Assembly: GCF_028765345.1 (NCBI RefSeq)
Contig: NZ_JARAJZ010000003.1
Coordinates: forward strand, 1-64,000
Direction of reading: 5' to 3'
Source: Sporolactobacillus sp. CQH2019
Lineage (GTDB): Bacteria > Bacillota > Bacilli > Bacillales > Sporolactobacillaceae
DNA length: 64,000 bases
Below the pieces are notes generated by a model. It had not been told where the DNA came from. It saw nothing but the letters and a program-made list of their open reading frames with translations, and did no database searches. Both the position numbers and the translations under genes were made by a program. Below, in pieces: positions 54,352 through 62,520 of this stretch (position 1 is the first letter of the stretch; each line of letters starts with the position of its first letter).

Positions 54352-55358
54352 GTGAAGTAATCACGATCGGTGAACCGATGGTTATGTTTGTTGCGGATCA
54401 GAAGGGCGAGTTGAGCGAGGTACAGCATTATACGAGATATATCGCAGGCGCCGAAGTCAATGTAGCAATCGGTGTTTCACGGCTTAGACACAGTGTGTCG
54501 CTGATCAGCCGGGTCGGTGATGATCCGTTCGGCCGATATATCAGGTCTTTCTTGAAACATGAAGGTGTCGGAACTGGGGAAGTTTCGGTTCTCTCCGGCC
54601 GTCCGACGGGATTTCAGTTAAAAAGCAAGAACGATGCCGGGGATCCGGAAGTCGTCTATTTCAGAAAAGGATCAGCCGCCTCAGGAATGTCTCCAGATGA
54701 CATTGATCGAATTGACTTTTCGGGAGTAAAAGTGCTTCATATGACGGGCATCTTTCCGGCTCTCAGCCCTGAAACCTTCGAGGCCGCTCTGGAGCTGATC
54801 CAAAAAGCGCGTGAATATCACCTGCTGACCACGTTTGACCCAAACCTTCGCCCGGCCCTTTGGAAAGGCGAAGCGGCCATGACGGCGAGAATCAATCAGC
54901 TGGCCGGTCTATGCGACGTCGTTCTTCCGGGATTCAGAGAAGGCAAACGGCTCACCGGAAAAAAGACAAAAGAGGAAATTGCCGATTTTTATCTAAAAAA
55001 GGGGACCAAAGATGTGATTATCAAGCTGGGGGATTCCGGCTCGTACCGCAAAAAGAGACATCGGGACGGCGCATTCGCTGAAACCATTGTCCCGAGTTTT
55101 AAAATCGATCACGTTGTTGACACAGTCGGCGCGGGCGATGGATTTGCGGTTGGCGTGATTACCGGGCTGCTCGAACATCTCCCGGACCGCGAACTTTTGC
55201 AGCGCAGCAATGCGATCGGTGCGATTCAGGTGCAGCATATCAGTGATAATGAGGGACTTCCAGACCGCGGGCAGCTTGACAGATTCATAAAGGGAAACGT
55301 GACAAAATCTATCATACCCGTAAAATCAAACGACGAGGAGACCTTTGACGTTATCTGA
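54348..55358 (+). CDS. kguK: PfkB-family sugar-acid kinase, KguK/KdgK-like
   Basis: 336 residues. The substrate region IAGAEVNVAIGVSRL is near residue 33, GRVGDDPFG-like SRVGDDPFGRYI follows, the second PfkB signature DTVGAGDGFAVG carries the catalytic Asp at about 262, and FDPNLRPALW is typical for KDG/2-ketogluconate kinases. Within this family the sequence resembles Pseudomonas KguK, which makes 2-keto-6-phosphogluconate from 2-ketogluconate. Phosphorylation of 2-keto-3-deoxygluconate is the alternative, but no KDPG aldolase is present. Confidence 0.88.
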   Translation: MSEVITIGEPMVMFVADQKGELSEVQHYTRYIAGAEVNVAIGVSRLRHSVSLISRVGDDPFGRYIRSFLKHEGVGTGEVSVLSGRPTGFQLKSKNDAGDPEVVYFRKGSAASGMSPDDIDRIDFSGVKVLHMTGIFPALSPETFEAALELIQKAREYHLLTTFDPNLRPALWKGEAAMTARINQLAGLCDVVLPGFREGKRLTGKKTKEEIADFYLKKGTKDVIIKLGDSGSYRKKRHRDGAFAETIVPSFKIDHVVDTVGAGDGFAVGVITGLLEHLPDRELLQRSNAIGAIQVQHISDNEGLPDRGQLDRFIKGNVTKSIIPVKSNDEETFDVI

Positions 55359-55410
55359 AACTGGCTTCGTCAGGAAAAACCATGACATGTGTAGAGAAGG
55401 TGAAAGACCG

Positions 55411-56031
55411 TTGAAACTACAAGTTGCAATTGACCGCGTTTCCCTTGATCAGGCTGAATCATTGATTAAAAAACTGGCCCCCTATTCAGATATTCTTGAA
55501 GCCGGGACCTCTTTAATCAAGGACTATGGTGTTCAGGCGCTTGCCGTGCTGAAAAAGGCGGCGCCGGGTACCCCCTTGCTGGGAGACATGAAGACGATTG
55601 ACGAAGGCGACTATGAATTTTACCGGGGCTATCAAAGCGGTGCGGATATCCTGACCGTGATGGGAGCGTCATCAGTCGCGACAATTGAAAAATGTTATCG
55701 GGTTGCAGAGCAGACCGGCCATGAAATGATGATCGATCTTCTCGAGTGTGCGCCTGAAACGATCGATCGGATCACCGATTTTCCAAATGCGATTTACTGT
55801 CTGCACGCTTCGGTGGATAAAGGCGCAACTGCCGATCCGAACGGAGACATTCTGGCTTTTAAAAAGCATTTTCCGTCTATCCGGAGAATTGCGATTGCCG
55901 GAGGCATTAATTTAGAGGGCATCGAAAAAATGAGGGAGTCTTCTCCCGAAATCGTGATTGTCGGTTCGGGGATCACGAAGGCCGGTGATATGGCTTTAGC
56001 CGCACAAAATTTCAGAAAGGCGATGGCATAA
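55411..56031 (+). CDS. HUMPS-family decarboxylase/aldolase (3-hexulose-6-phosphate synthase homologue)
   Basis: 206 residues from TTG 55411 (AAGGTG eight bases before), a single OMP-decarboxylase-type barrel. Active-site residues are seen as Asp8, Glu30, Asp59-x-Lys61-x-x-Asp64 (GDMKTID), His132 and Asp136, with the phosphate loops AIAGGIN and VGSGITKAGD. The family contains hexulose-phosphate synthase and 3-keto-L-gulonate-6-phosphate decarboxylase (UlaD). The position of UlaD Arg139 is Val135 here, and the HPS pattern HTGxDQQ is also not kept (HASVDKG). So neither assignment is safe. Next to a KguK homologue I infer decarboxylation of 3-keto-6-phosphogluconate to ribulose 5-phosphate. Confidence 0.85.
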   Translation: MKLQVAIDRVSLDQAESLIKKLAPYSDILEAGTSLIKDYGVQALAVLKKAAPGTPLLGDMKTIDEGDYEFYRGYQSGADILTVMGASSVATIEKCYRVAEQTGHEMMIDLLECAPETIDRITDFPNAIYCLHASVDKGATADPNGDILAFKKHFPSIRRIAIAGGINLEGIEKMRESSPEIVIVGSGITKAGDMALAAQNFRKAMA

Positions 56032-56033
56032 AA

Positions 56034-56576
56034 TTGAGAACGCTTGATTTAATTGTGAATGAAATTAAAGATGTGATTCGTCAGGTGGATGAAAGCCAAT
56101 TAGAGCGGGCAATGACTTTTCTGAATAAGAACAGGCGGATTTTTGTCGACGGCTCCGGCCGGAGCGGATTCCAGGCCAAGGGATTCGCGATGAGGCTGAT
56201 GCACATCGGCTATACCTCATACGCAATCGGTGAGACGATTTCACCCGCCATCGCGAAGGGAGATGTTTACTTTGCGGTTTCCGGTTCCGGGAAGACGAAA
56301 AACATTGTCAATGACACAAAAGCGGCGAAAGCAAAAGGCCTGACGATCATCGCTGCGACAAGCAAGCCGGATTCTCCGCTTGCCGAACTGGCCGACTGTA
56401 CGATCGTTGTTCCCGGTGCAACGAAAAACGACCGGGACCGAAAATCGATCCAGCTGCTCAGCTCGCTTTTTGATCAGGCAGTTCACATTACGCTTGACGC
56501 GCTTTGCCTGAAGCTGAGCCGGCGCGATCATACGTCCGAGGAAGACGCCGCCAAAATGCACACCAACGTCGAATAA
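56034..56576 (+). CDS. 6-phospho-3-hexuloisomerase homologue (SIS domain)
   Basis: 180 residues from TTG 56034, two bases after the HUMPS stop. A single SIS domain with FVDGSGRSGFQAKGFAMRL, FAVSGSGKTKN and a late IQLLSSLFDQA where PHI enzymes have QPMGSLFEQ. PHI moves a keto group between C3 and C2 of a hexulose 6-phosphate and works with HPS in the ribulose monophosphate cycle. In this cluster the same chemistry would convert 2-keto- to 3-keto-6-phosphogluconate. Known: family reaction. Inferred: the new substrate. Confidence 0.88.
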   Translation: MRTLDLIVNEIKDVIRQVDESQLERAMTFLNKNRRIFVDGSGRSGFQAKGFAMRLMHIGYTSYAIGETISPAIAKGDVYFAVSGSGKTKNIVNDTKAAKAKGLTIIAATSKPDSPLAELADCTIVVPGATKNDRDRKSIQLLSSLFDQAVHITLDALCLKLSRRDHTSEEDAAKMHTNVE

Positions 56577-56648
56577 ACGGCGATTGGTTTTCACCATACA
56601 AATTCTGCTTTTTTTCCAATAGAAACTTTATTTTGGGAGGAACTGATC

Positions 56649-57407
56649 ATGGACAATGATCTGAAAGTGAAAATTTACGCGGACGGAGCCGTGCTGGACG
56701 ATATGCTTTCCGCCTATCGGGCCGGTTTTGTTTCCGGGTTTACGACCAATCCGAGCCTGATGAAAAAGGCGGGCGTTCAGGATTATGTGGCCTTTGCCAA
56801 AGAAGTCGTTGAAAAGATTCCCGATCTGCCGCTGTCTTTTGAAGTGTTTGCCGACTAGTTTGCGTCGATTGAAAAAGAGGCGGAGAAAATCCACACTTTC
56901 GGTCCGAATGTCTTCATCAAGATTCCGATTACGAATACGAAGGGCGAATCGTCCGTGCCGCTGATCCGCAGGCTGGACGACAAGGGCTATTCGCTGAATA
57001 TCACGGCGATTCTGACGACGGAACAGGTCGAGGCGGCCGTCGAAGCACTCAATCCGGAGGTTGAGAACATCGTGTCCGTCTTTGCCGGCCGCATTGCCGA
57101 TACGGGGCGCGATCCGATTCCATACATGAAAAAGTCCGTCGGGATCTGCCGGACGAAAAAGGGAGCGAATCTGCTCTGGGCCAGCTCGCGTGAACTGTTC
57201 AACGTCTATGAGGCGGACCGGCTCGGCGTCGATATCATCACCTGCACGCCGGCCATTATCGAAAAACTGAAGAAGGTCGGCAAACCGCTCGAACAGGTCT
57301 CGCTGGATACAGTCAAGGGGTTCAATAAAGATATCCGGGCGCTCGGCTATTCCATCCTGACGGACGCGGAAAAGAACGAACCGGCCGGCCGCATGCCGGT
57401 GGAATAA
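56649..57407 (+). pseudogene. tal: Transaldolase with an in-frame TAG at codon 70
   Basis: One continuous frame of 252 codons with a GGGAGG site, interrupted only by TAG at 56856-56858, where homologues have GAG (Asp-Glu-Phe). Before it: KIYADGAVLDDML, FTTNPSLMKKAG. After it: VFIKIPITNTKG with the Schiff-base Lys, NITAILTTEQV and RIADTGRDP. A one-base change or read error explains it; suppression is the other option. It follows PHI by 72 bases. The second half is GC-rich like the transketolase at position 1. Transaldolase would link pentose phosphates to glycolysis. Confidence 0.9.
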
Positions 57408-57430
57408 GGCTTCACACCGGAACATGCCGT
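57408..57430 (+). pseudogene. Vestige of a transketolase gene behind tal
   Basis: Directly after the tal stop comes GGCTTCACACCGGAACATG, then CCG. It matches the end of the transketolase at 354-375 (codons for GFTPEHV) in 20 of 22 positions. The simplest reading is a deletion that removed nearly all of a tkt gene once adjoining tal. Confidence 0.6.
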
Positions 57431-57612
57431 GCTCATATCTCTGAGACTATATCGTTCAATTCCGGAAACAGTGGCAGCCCTGAAAAATTTAAGCGATAAA
57501 TGTTTGATCTAACGCTGACGGCATCATATCATGTGTTCTCCTGAATCACGTTCCAAGAGATATTTTTGAATGAGAAGCAACCAGTTGGCGCGGCATCCTT
57601 TGCCTGATATAA

Positions 57613-57628
57613 ATGTAAACGTTAACAA
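57613..57628 (+). promoter_or_regulatory. cre site upstream of kguT
   Basis: ATGTAAACGTTAACAA matches the cre consensus in full. The 57431-57823 gap has no gene, and this site implies that the transporter has its own CcpA-controlled promoter. Confidence 0.7.
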
Positions 57629-57823
57629 AACCTTCTTAATATATAGATGGTCTGTCTTTGTCTTTACCTTGAAAAATAAAAACATTATCGCTTCCATGCC
57701 GGAGACAGATTGCAGGGATAAGTTGGAAAGATCCTTTCAGATGTCAGGTCATATTTTGCGTATCTTGAAAAGCTCAGCATATGTCTGGTCATTAAACAAT
57801 TTTAGGGAAAGAGGCAGATTGAA

Positions 57824-59164
57824 ATGAAAGCGAATTCATTGCCGCCCGTCCGATGGTTCCGATTGATACCCGTTGTTTTTATCACTTACAGCCTTGCCTA
57901 TTTGGATCGGGCCAATTATAGTTTTGGGGCTGCATCGGGCATGGCGAAAGATTTGAATATTACAGCAGGTATGACTTCTCTCCTTGGAGCATTGTTCTTT
58001 CTCGGCTATTTCTTTTTCCAGGTGCCAAGCGCCGGATATGCGGAAAAGCGCAGTGCAAAGAAGCTGGTTTTCTGGTCACTGATTATCTGGGGCATCCTTG
58101 GCAGCCTGATCGGTGTCGTGACGAACATTTACATGCTCTTCGCCATACGTTTTCTTCTTGGTATTGTCGAAGCAGCCATTATGCCCGCCATGTTAATTTT
58201 CTTAAGTCACTGGTTTACGAATGAAGAGCGTTCACGTGCAAATACATTTTTGATTTTAGGCAATCCGATTACCATACTCTGGATGTCTGTTGTGTCCGGA
58301 TATCTTCTGAACAGTCTGGGCTGGCGCTGGATGTTCATTCTTGAAGGCTTTCCCTCCATCATATGGGCGTTTATCTGGTGGAAATTAGTGGATGACAAGC
58401 CAAATCAGGCACGTTGGCTGAAAGACAGTGAGAAAAGGGTTCTGAACGATGAGTTGATTAAAGAGCAGAAAGGTTTTAAAGCTGTGCCGAATTTCAGGGA
58501 GGCTTTCAAACAGAAAGCGGTTGTTTACCTTTGCCTGCAGTACTTTTTCTGGAGCATTGGCGTGTATGGATTTGTCATGTGGCTGCCGTCGATTATCAAA
58601 GCGGCACCGCATATCAACATTGTTGAAACGGGCTGGCTGTCTTCATTGCCCTACCTTCTGGCAGCCGTTCTGATGGTTGTCGCTTCCTATTTCTCAGATA
58701 AACTGCTGAAAAGGAAAGCGTTTGTCTGGCCGTTTCTACTTATCGGTGCTGTTGCTTTCTACGCATCCTATCTTGTCGGGCCGTCCAGTTTCTGGCTGTC
58801 GTTCACGCTGATGGTTGTCGCCGGCGGGGCTATGTATGCGCCATACGGACCGTTCTTTGCCATCGTTCCAGAACTGCTGCCGAGGAACGTGGCAGGCGGT
58901 GCAATGGCACTGGTCAACAGCATGGGGGCTCTGGGATCGTTTGTCGGGGCCTATTTCGTAGGATTTCTTAACGGGGTGACCGGAGGCTTTTCCGCGTCCT
59001 ACATGTTTATGGCTATCTCACTCATCCTTGCTGTGATCTTCACGATCATCGTCAAAAGCACTAAAACAAATGAGGATTCTTTGGATGATAACAGCCAATT
59101 GTCAATCGATAAACACGTCGTCACGGAAATGAATCCGATATCCTTTCCGAATGATGAAGAATAG
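57824..59164 (+). CDS. kguT: MFS 2-ketogluconate transporter (KguT-like, ACS family)
   Basis: 446 residues, 12 membrane helices. From memory it is very similar to Pseudomonas KguT in VFITYSLAYLDRANY, LLGALFFLGYFFFQVP, RFLLGIVEAA, ERSRANTFLILGNP and PYGPFFAIVPELLP. It imports the sugar acid with protons. AGAGG lies before ATG 57824. Together with kguE and kguK it identifies the substrate of the cluster as probably 2-keto-D-gluconate. A hydrophilic C-terminal tail of about 30 residues is longer than I expect. The terminator at 59307 ends the unit. Confidence 0.88.
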   Translation: MKANSLPPVRWFRLIPVVFITYSLAYLDRANYSFGAASGMAKDLNITAGMTSLLGALFFLGYFFFQVPSAGYAEKRSAKKLVFWSLIIWGILGSLIGVVTNIYMLFAIRFLLGIVEAAIMPAMLIFLSHWFTNEERSRANTFLILGNPITILWMSVVSGYLLNSLGWRWMFILEGFPSIIWAFIWWKLVDDKPNQARWLKDSEKRVLNDELIKEQKGFKAVPNFREAFKQKAVVYLCLQYFFWSIGVYGFVMWLPSIIKAAPHINIVETGWLSSLPYLLAAVLMVVASYFSDKLLKRKAFVWPFLLIGAVAFYASYLVGPSSFWLSFTLMVVAGGAMYAPYGPFFAIVPELLPRNVAGGAMALVNSMGALGSFVGAYFVGFLNGVTGGFSASYMFMAISLILAVIFTIIVKSTKTNEDSLDDNSQLSIDKHVVTEMNPISFPNDEE

Positions 59165-59306
59165 ATAGAAAATATTTCGTAAAAGAAAGTGTAAACGGTG
59201 CCAATAGAAACTGCCGATCACGTGAAATCCGGGGAAACTGCGCCTTTGTTCCGGAAACCGTCGGCGGCAGTGTTTTAGCTGTTGCAATCAAAGAGTTTTA
59301 TCTAGT

Positions 59307-59340
59307 ATCGGAGCGGTTTTTTCAGGCCGCTCCGATTTTT
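59307..59340 (+). terminator. Terminator after kguT
   Basis: ATCGGAGCGG pairs with CCGCTCCGAT over a ten-base loop, then five T residues. Confidence 0.85.
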
Positions 59341-59672
59341 GCCGTAAGTAAGACGGATAAACTTCATTCTAAGAAAAGCTTGGCTGTCCTGAAGTTCAAT
59401 AACGAATCAACAACTGAAGATCATCGCCCTGCCTAAATTAAGTGGTCCGTGCCTTCACTTTCCTGAGAATTTCGGGATTTCATAGTTCGGACAAATGTGC
59501 CGCTGCTCAGTCGAGCTGTCAGGGATCCGTTCAGTCGCTTTGTTCAGAGGCTTCCCGGAAATGAGGGTGCAGGGGTGGAGAAGAGTGTCCGTCAATATTG
59601 GGTATCGACATCATTTTACTTTTTTCGGCCAGATGAAAAAATCTTTTACAATAATGCGAGTCTGTGATTCGT

Positions 59673-59700
59673 AAAAAAAAGAGCCTTTTCCCGGTGGCTC
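59673..59700 (-). terminator. Minus-strand terminator in the kguT-uvrA2 gap
   Basis: On the minus strand GAGCC-N10-GGCTC is followed by eight T residues. It implies a transcript coming leftward from about 59.7-60 kb although no clear gene lies there. A 69-codon minus frame ends at 59719. Confidence 0.55.
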
Positions 59701-59800
59701 GTACCATTCATTAGAAATTTAAAAGACGCAAATGAACCGGACGGCATGTGAATTTAAAAAGAAAATGAGAGTGATAAAATAAGGAAACAGGGGGTTTCGA

Positions 59801-59995
59801 CTGACCGGATACACACGGCCCCCATCTTCAAGTCTGGTTTCAACCGGCTGGATGCTCGCGGCTTTTGCTGAGCCTTCGCTTCTATATTGCCGCCGCAATC
59901 GCTGCAGCCGGACACTCACGGCCCTCACGCCGCCTTAAAGGGTCCGCATCTTCGGTTTCGATGGCAAATGTTTGAATACACGCGGCTTTTTTAAA
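59801..59995. repeat. Degenerate repeat region upstream of uvrA2
   Basis: The box GGATACACACGGC recurs as GGATGCTCGCGGC, GGACACTCACGGC and GAATACACGCGGC at about 59807, 59850, 59910 and 59974, and CATCTTC...GGTTTC occurs twice. Steps of 43, 60 and 64 are near multiples of 21. It may be a worn member of the same class as the three clean arrays. No protein family recognised. Confidence 0.45.
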
Positions 59996-60012
59996 TCCTG
60001 CAACGAAAAGTG

Positions 60013-62511
60013 ATGAAGCAATCGATGGACAATCAACCTGAAAGCATTGATATATACGGAGCCCGCACAAACAATCTGAAGAATATCTCACTGCATGTAC
60101 CGCTGAGAAAGCTGGTGACGATTGCCGGCGTCTCCGGATCGGGGAAGTCGTCGCTTGCGATGGGGGTGCTTTATGCCGAGGGAAGCCGGCGTTATCTGGA
60201 AGGCCTGTCTGCGTTTACAAGACGGAAAATTCATCAGGCGGAACGGCCGGCAGTTGAACGAATCGACTTCCTGCCGCCGGCACTTGCGCTGCGGCAGCGT
60301 CCGCCGATTCCCGGCCGGCGCAGTACGGTCGGGACGATCACCGAGATTTACAATCTGCTGAGGCTGATTTTTTCCCGGATCGGGACACATCGCTGTCCGA
60401 ACGGTCATCAAGTGCCGCCGGTATTAGAGTCGATTCTCAGAGAAGAAGTGATTTGTCCGGTATGCGGGGTCCGCTTTACGCTTCCGAGCGCGGAATCTTT
60501 TTCATTCAATTCGGCGCTCGGCGCGTGTCCCGTATGCGGCGGATTGGGTGAACGGTCCGAAGTGGACCGCTCGCTCGTCGTTCCGGATCCGGAACGCACG
60601 CTGCAACAGGGGGCGGTTGCTTCCTGGCGTGCCGCCGGCCGCGGCTATCTTGTCAGAATAGCGGCTCAGCTCGGTGTGCGGACGAATGTTCCCTGGAAAG
60701 ATCTGTCGGAAAAAGAGCGGAAGATCGTCCTTGACGGCAAAAGGACGAAACGGCCGCTGATTTTTCACAACCGGGAAACGGGTGATGAATATCCGATCAC
60801 CTTTGTCTATGATAATGCTGTCGATGCAGTCAGACAGGCGCTGGCGAACGATAAACATCAAATCAGATATGCAAGAATGAAGAAATTCCTCACTGTTCGG
60901 CCGTGCGATGTTTGCGGCGGGACGCGTCTGCGCCCGGAAGCGCTCAGAACCACACTATCCGGGAAAAACATTGCCGAGGCGTCGGCTCTTTCCCTGCTTG
61001 AGATGGATCGGTTTGCAGAGGAGGTGCCCGAAAGCGTCCCTGTCTCCGTGCAATCCGTTGCCGCCCGGCTGACGGACAAATTGCGCCATGAGATTGCCCC
61101 GCTGCTGGAGCTGGGCGTCGGCTACCTGACTCTGGATCGGTCCGGAGCGACGCTGTCGACGGGAGAACGGCAGCGGCTCGAACTGACGGAAACGGCGGCA
61201 GCCCGTTCGACAGGTATTCTTTACATTCTGGACGAACCGTCTATCGGCCTTCATCCGGCCAATGTTGTCGGCCTGCAGAAGATCATGCACCGTATGGTAG
61301 AGAACGGGAACAGCCTGGTCGTTGTTGATCACAATATGGAAATTATACGCGATTCGGATTATGTCATAGAAATGGGTCCGGGAGCGGGAGAAGACGGAGG
61401 GGCTTTAGTCGCCTCAGGAACGCCTGATCAACTTGCGGCGAATGCCGCTTCATTGACGGGGGCCTATCTGTCCGGGAAACGATCGGTCCGCGCCCGCCGG
61501 CCCCTTCCGCTCGATAAAGAAAATTTCTTAGCCATTTCGGGTGTGAACCTTCATAATCTGCATGATGTTTCGGCAAGGTTTCCGTTGAATCGGATGACTG
61601 CCGTGACCGGCGTTTCCGGAGCGGGAAAAACGGCGCTTGTTTTGGAGAGCCTGGTGCCGGCTGTCCGATCGGCTTTATCAGGCAGGAATCTGCCGGATTG
61701 TATCGGCCGGCTGTCGGGCTGGGAGAAAATCAGGCGTGTGCTGACGGTGGATTCGACTCCGATCGGACGCAACTCGCGTTCAACGCCCGCCACGTATACG
61801 GGGCTGTTTGACGACATCAGATCTCTCTTTGCTTCGACTGCCGCCGCCCTCCGGCGAGGCTGGGCGGCCAGCCGGTTTTCGTTCAATGTAGCGGGCGGAC
61901 GCTGCGATGCGTGTGAGGGACGGGGCGAAATGTCGCTTGATATGCAGTATCTTCCGGAGGAACGGGTGCAGTGTCCGCAATGCGGAGGCACACGCTACAA
62001 AAAAGAGACACTGGAAGTGGCATATAAAGAGAAATCGATTGCGGATGTCCTGCGGATGAATGTCGATGAGGCACTTGCCTTTTTTGCGGATGTTCCCGCC
62101 CTTGCCTCCGGACTGAAAATGCTTCATGATGTCGGCCTCGGCTATCTGCGCCTTGGGGAACCCACTCCCGGATTGTCCGGGGGTGAGGCTCAGCGGATCA
62201 AGCTTGCGGGGGAGCTGCGGCACAGCCGCCCGGATACACTCTATGTGCTTGATGAGCCGAGCACCGGTCTTCATCCGAAGGACGTAGAGACTTTGCTCGG
62301 CGTGCTTAACCGGCTGCTGTCGAACGGGTCCACGATTTTGTTTATCGATCATGATCCGGATATGATCGCGAGCGCCGATTATGTCATTGACATCGGTCCC
62401 GGCGGCGGTCCGGACGGCGGGGAAATTATCGCCGCCGGCACGCCTGCTCAGATAGCAGCCCATCCGAAAAGTATGACCGGAAAGTTTTTAGCGGGACATG
62501 GGTCGATATAA
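60013..62511 (+). CDS. UvrA2-like (class II UvrA) ABC ATPase
   Basis: 832 residues, shorter than UvrA (about 940) because the UvrB-binding insertion seems to be lacking, as in UvrA2 and DrrC-type proteins. Two ABC modules: GVSGSGKSSLA at about 37 with STGERQRLEL and DEPSIGLHP, and GVSGAGKTALV with LSGGEAQRIKLAGEL and DEPSTGLHP. Zinc modules CPVCG...CPVCGG and CDACEGRGEM...CPQCGG are present. Such proteins bind damaged or drug-bearing DNA and give tolerance. Several starts are possible (60010, 60013, 60025); no strong ribosome site decides. Ends nine bases from the convergent hydrolase. Confidence 0.9.
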   Translation: MKQSMDNQPESIDIYGARTNNLKNISLHVPLRKLVTIAGVSGSGKSSLAMGVLYAEGSRRYLEGLSAFTRRKIHQAERPAVERIDFLPPALALRQRPPIPGRRSTVGTITEIYNLLRLIFSRIGTHRCPNGHQVPPVLESILREEVICPVCGVRFTLPSAESFSFNSALGACPVCGGLGERSEVDRSLVVPDPERTLQQGAVASWRAAGRGYLVRIAAQLGVRTNVPWKDLSEKERKIVLDGKRTKRPLIFHNRETGDEYPITFVYDNAVDAVRQALANDKHQIRYARMKKFLTVRPCDVCGGTRLRPEALRTTLSGKNIAEASALSLLEMDRFAEEVPESVPVSVQSVAARLTDKLRHEIAPLLELGVGYLTLDRSGATLSTGERQRLELTETAAARSTGILYILDEPSIGLHPANVVGLQKIMHRMVENGNSLVVVDHNMEIIRDSDYVIEMGPGAGEDGGALVASGTPDQLAANAASLTGAYLSGKRSVRARRPLPLDKENFLAISGVNLHNLHDVSARFPLNRMTAVTGVSGAGKTALVLESLVPAVRSALSGRNLPDCIGRLSGWEKIRRVLTVDSTPIGRNSRSTPATYTGLFDDIRSLFASTAAALRRGWAASRFSFNVAGGRCDACEGRGEMSLDMQYLPEERVQCPQCGGTRYKKETLEVAYKEKSIADVLRMNVDEALAFFADVPALASGLKMLHDVGLGYLRLGEPTPGLSGGEAQRIKLAGELRHSRPDTLYVLDEPSTGLHPKDVETLLGVLNRLLSNGSTILFIDHDPDMIASADYVIDIGPGGGPDGGEIIAAGTPAQIAAHPKSMTGKFLAGHGSI

Positions 62512-62520
62512 ACGGCGCAT

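Noticed and set aside
54348-55358. kdgK of a 2-keto-3-deoxygluconate (pectin) operon
   Set aside because: No KDPG aldolase or KDG permease nearby, and the transporter resembles KguT.
56628-57425. 265-codon minus-strand frame over the transaldolase, open where the coding strand has TAG
   Set aside because: Shadow of a GC-rich gene. The plus strand has clear transaldolase similarity on both sides of the stop.
52501-59164. Plain ribulose monophosphate formaldehyde-fixation operon
   Set aside because: Kept only as an alternative: no formaldehyde source or HxlR regulator is linked to it, whereas KguE, KguK, KguT and a PtxS-like regulator are.
61780-62463. Long minus-strand frame inside uvrA2
   Set aside because: Antisense of conserved ABC motifs; an effect of GC-rich codon use.
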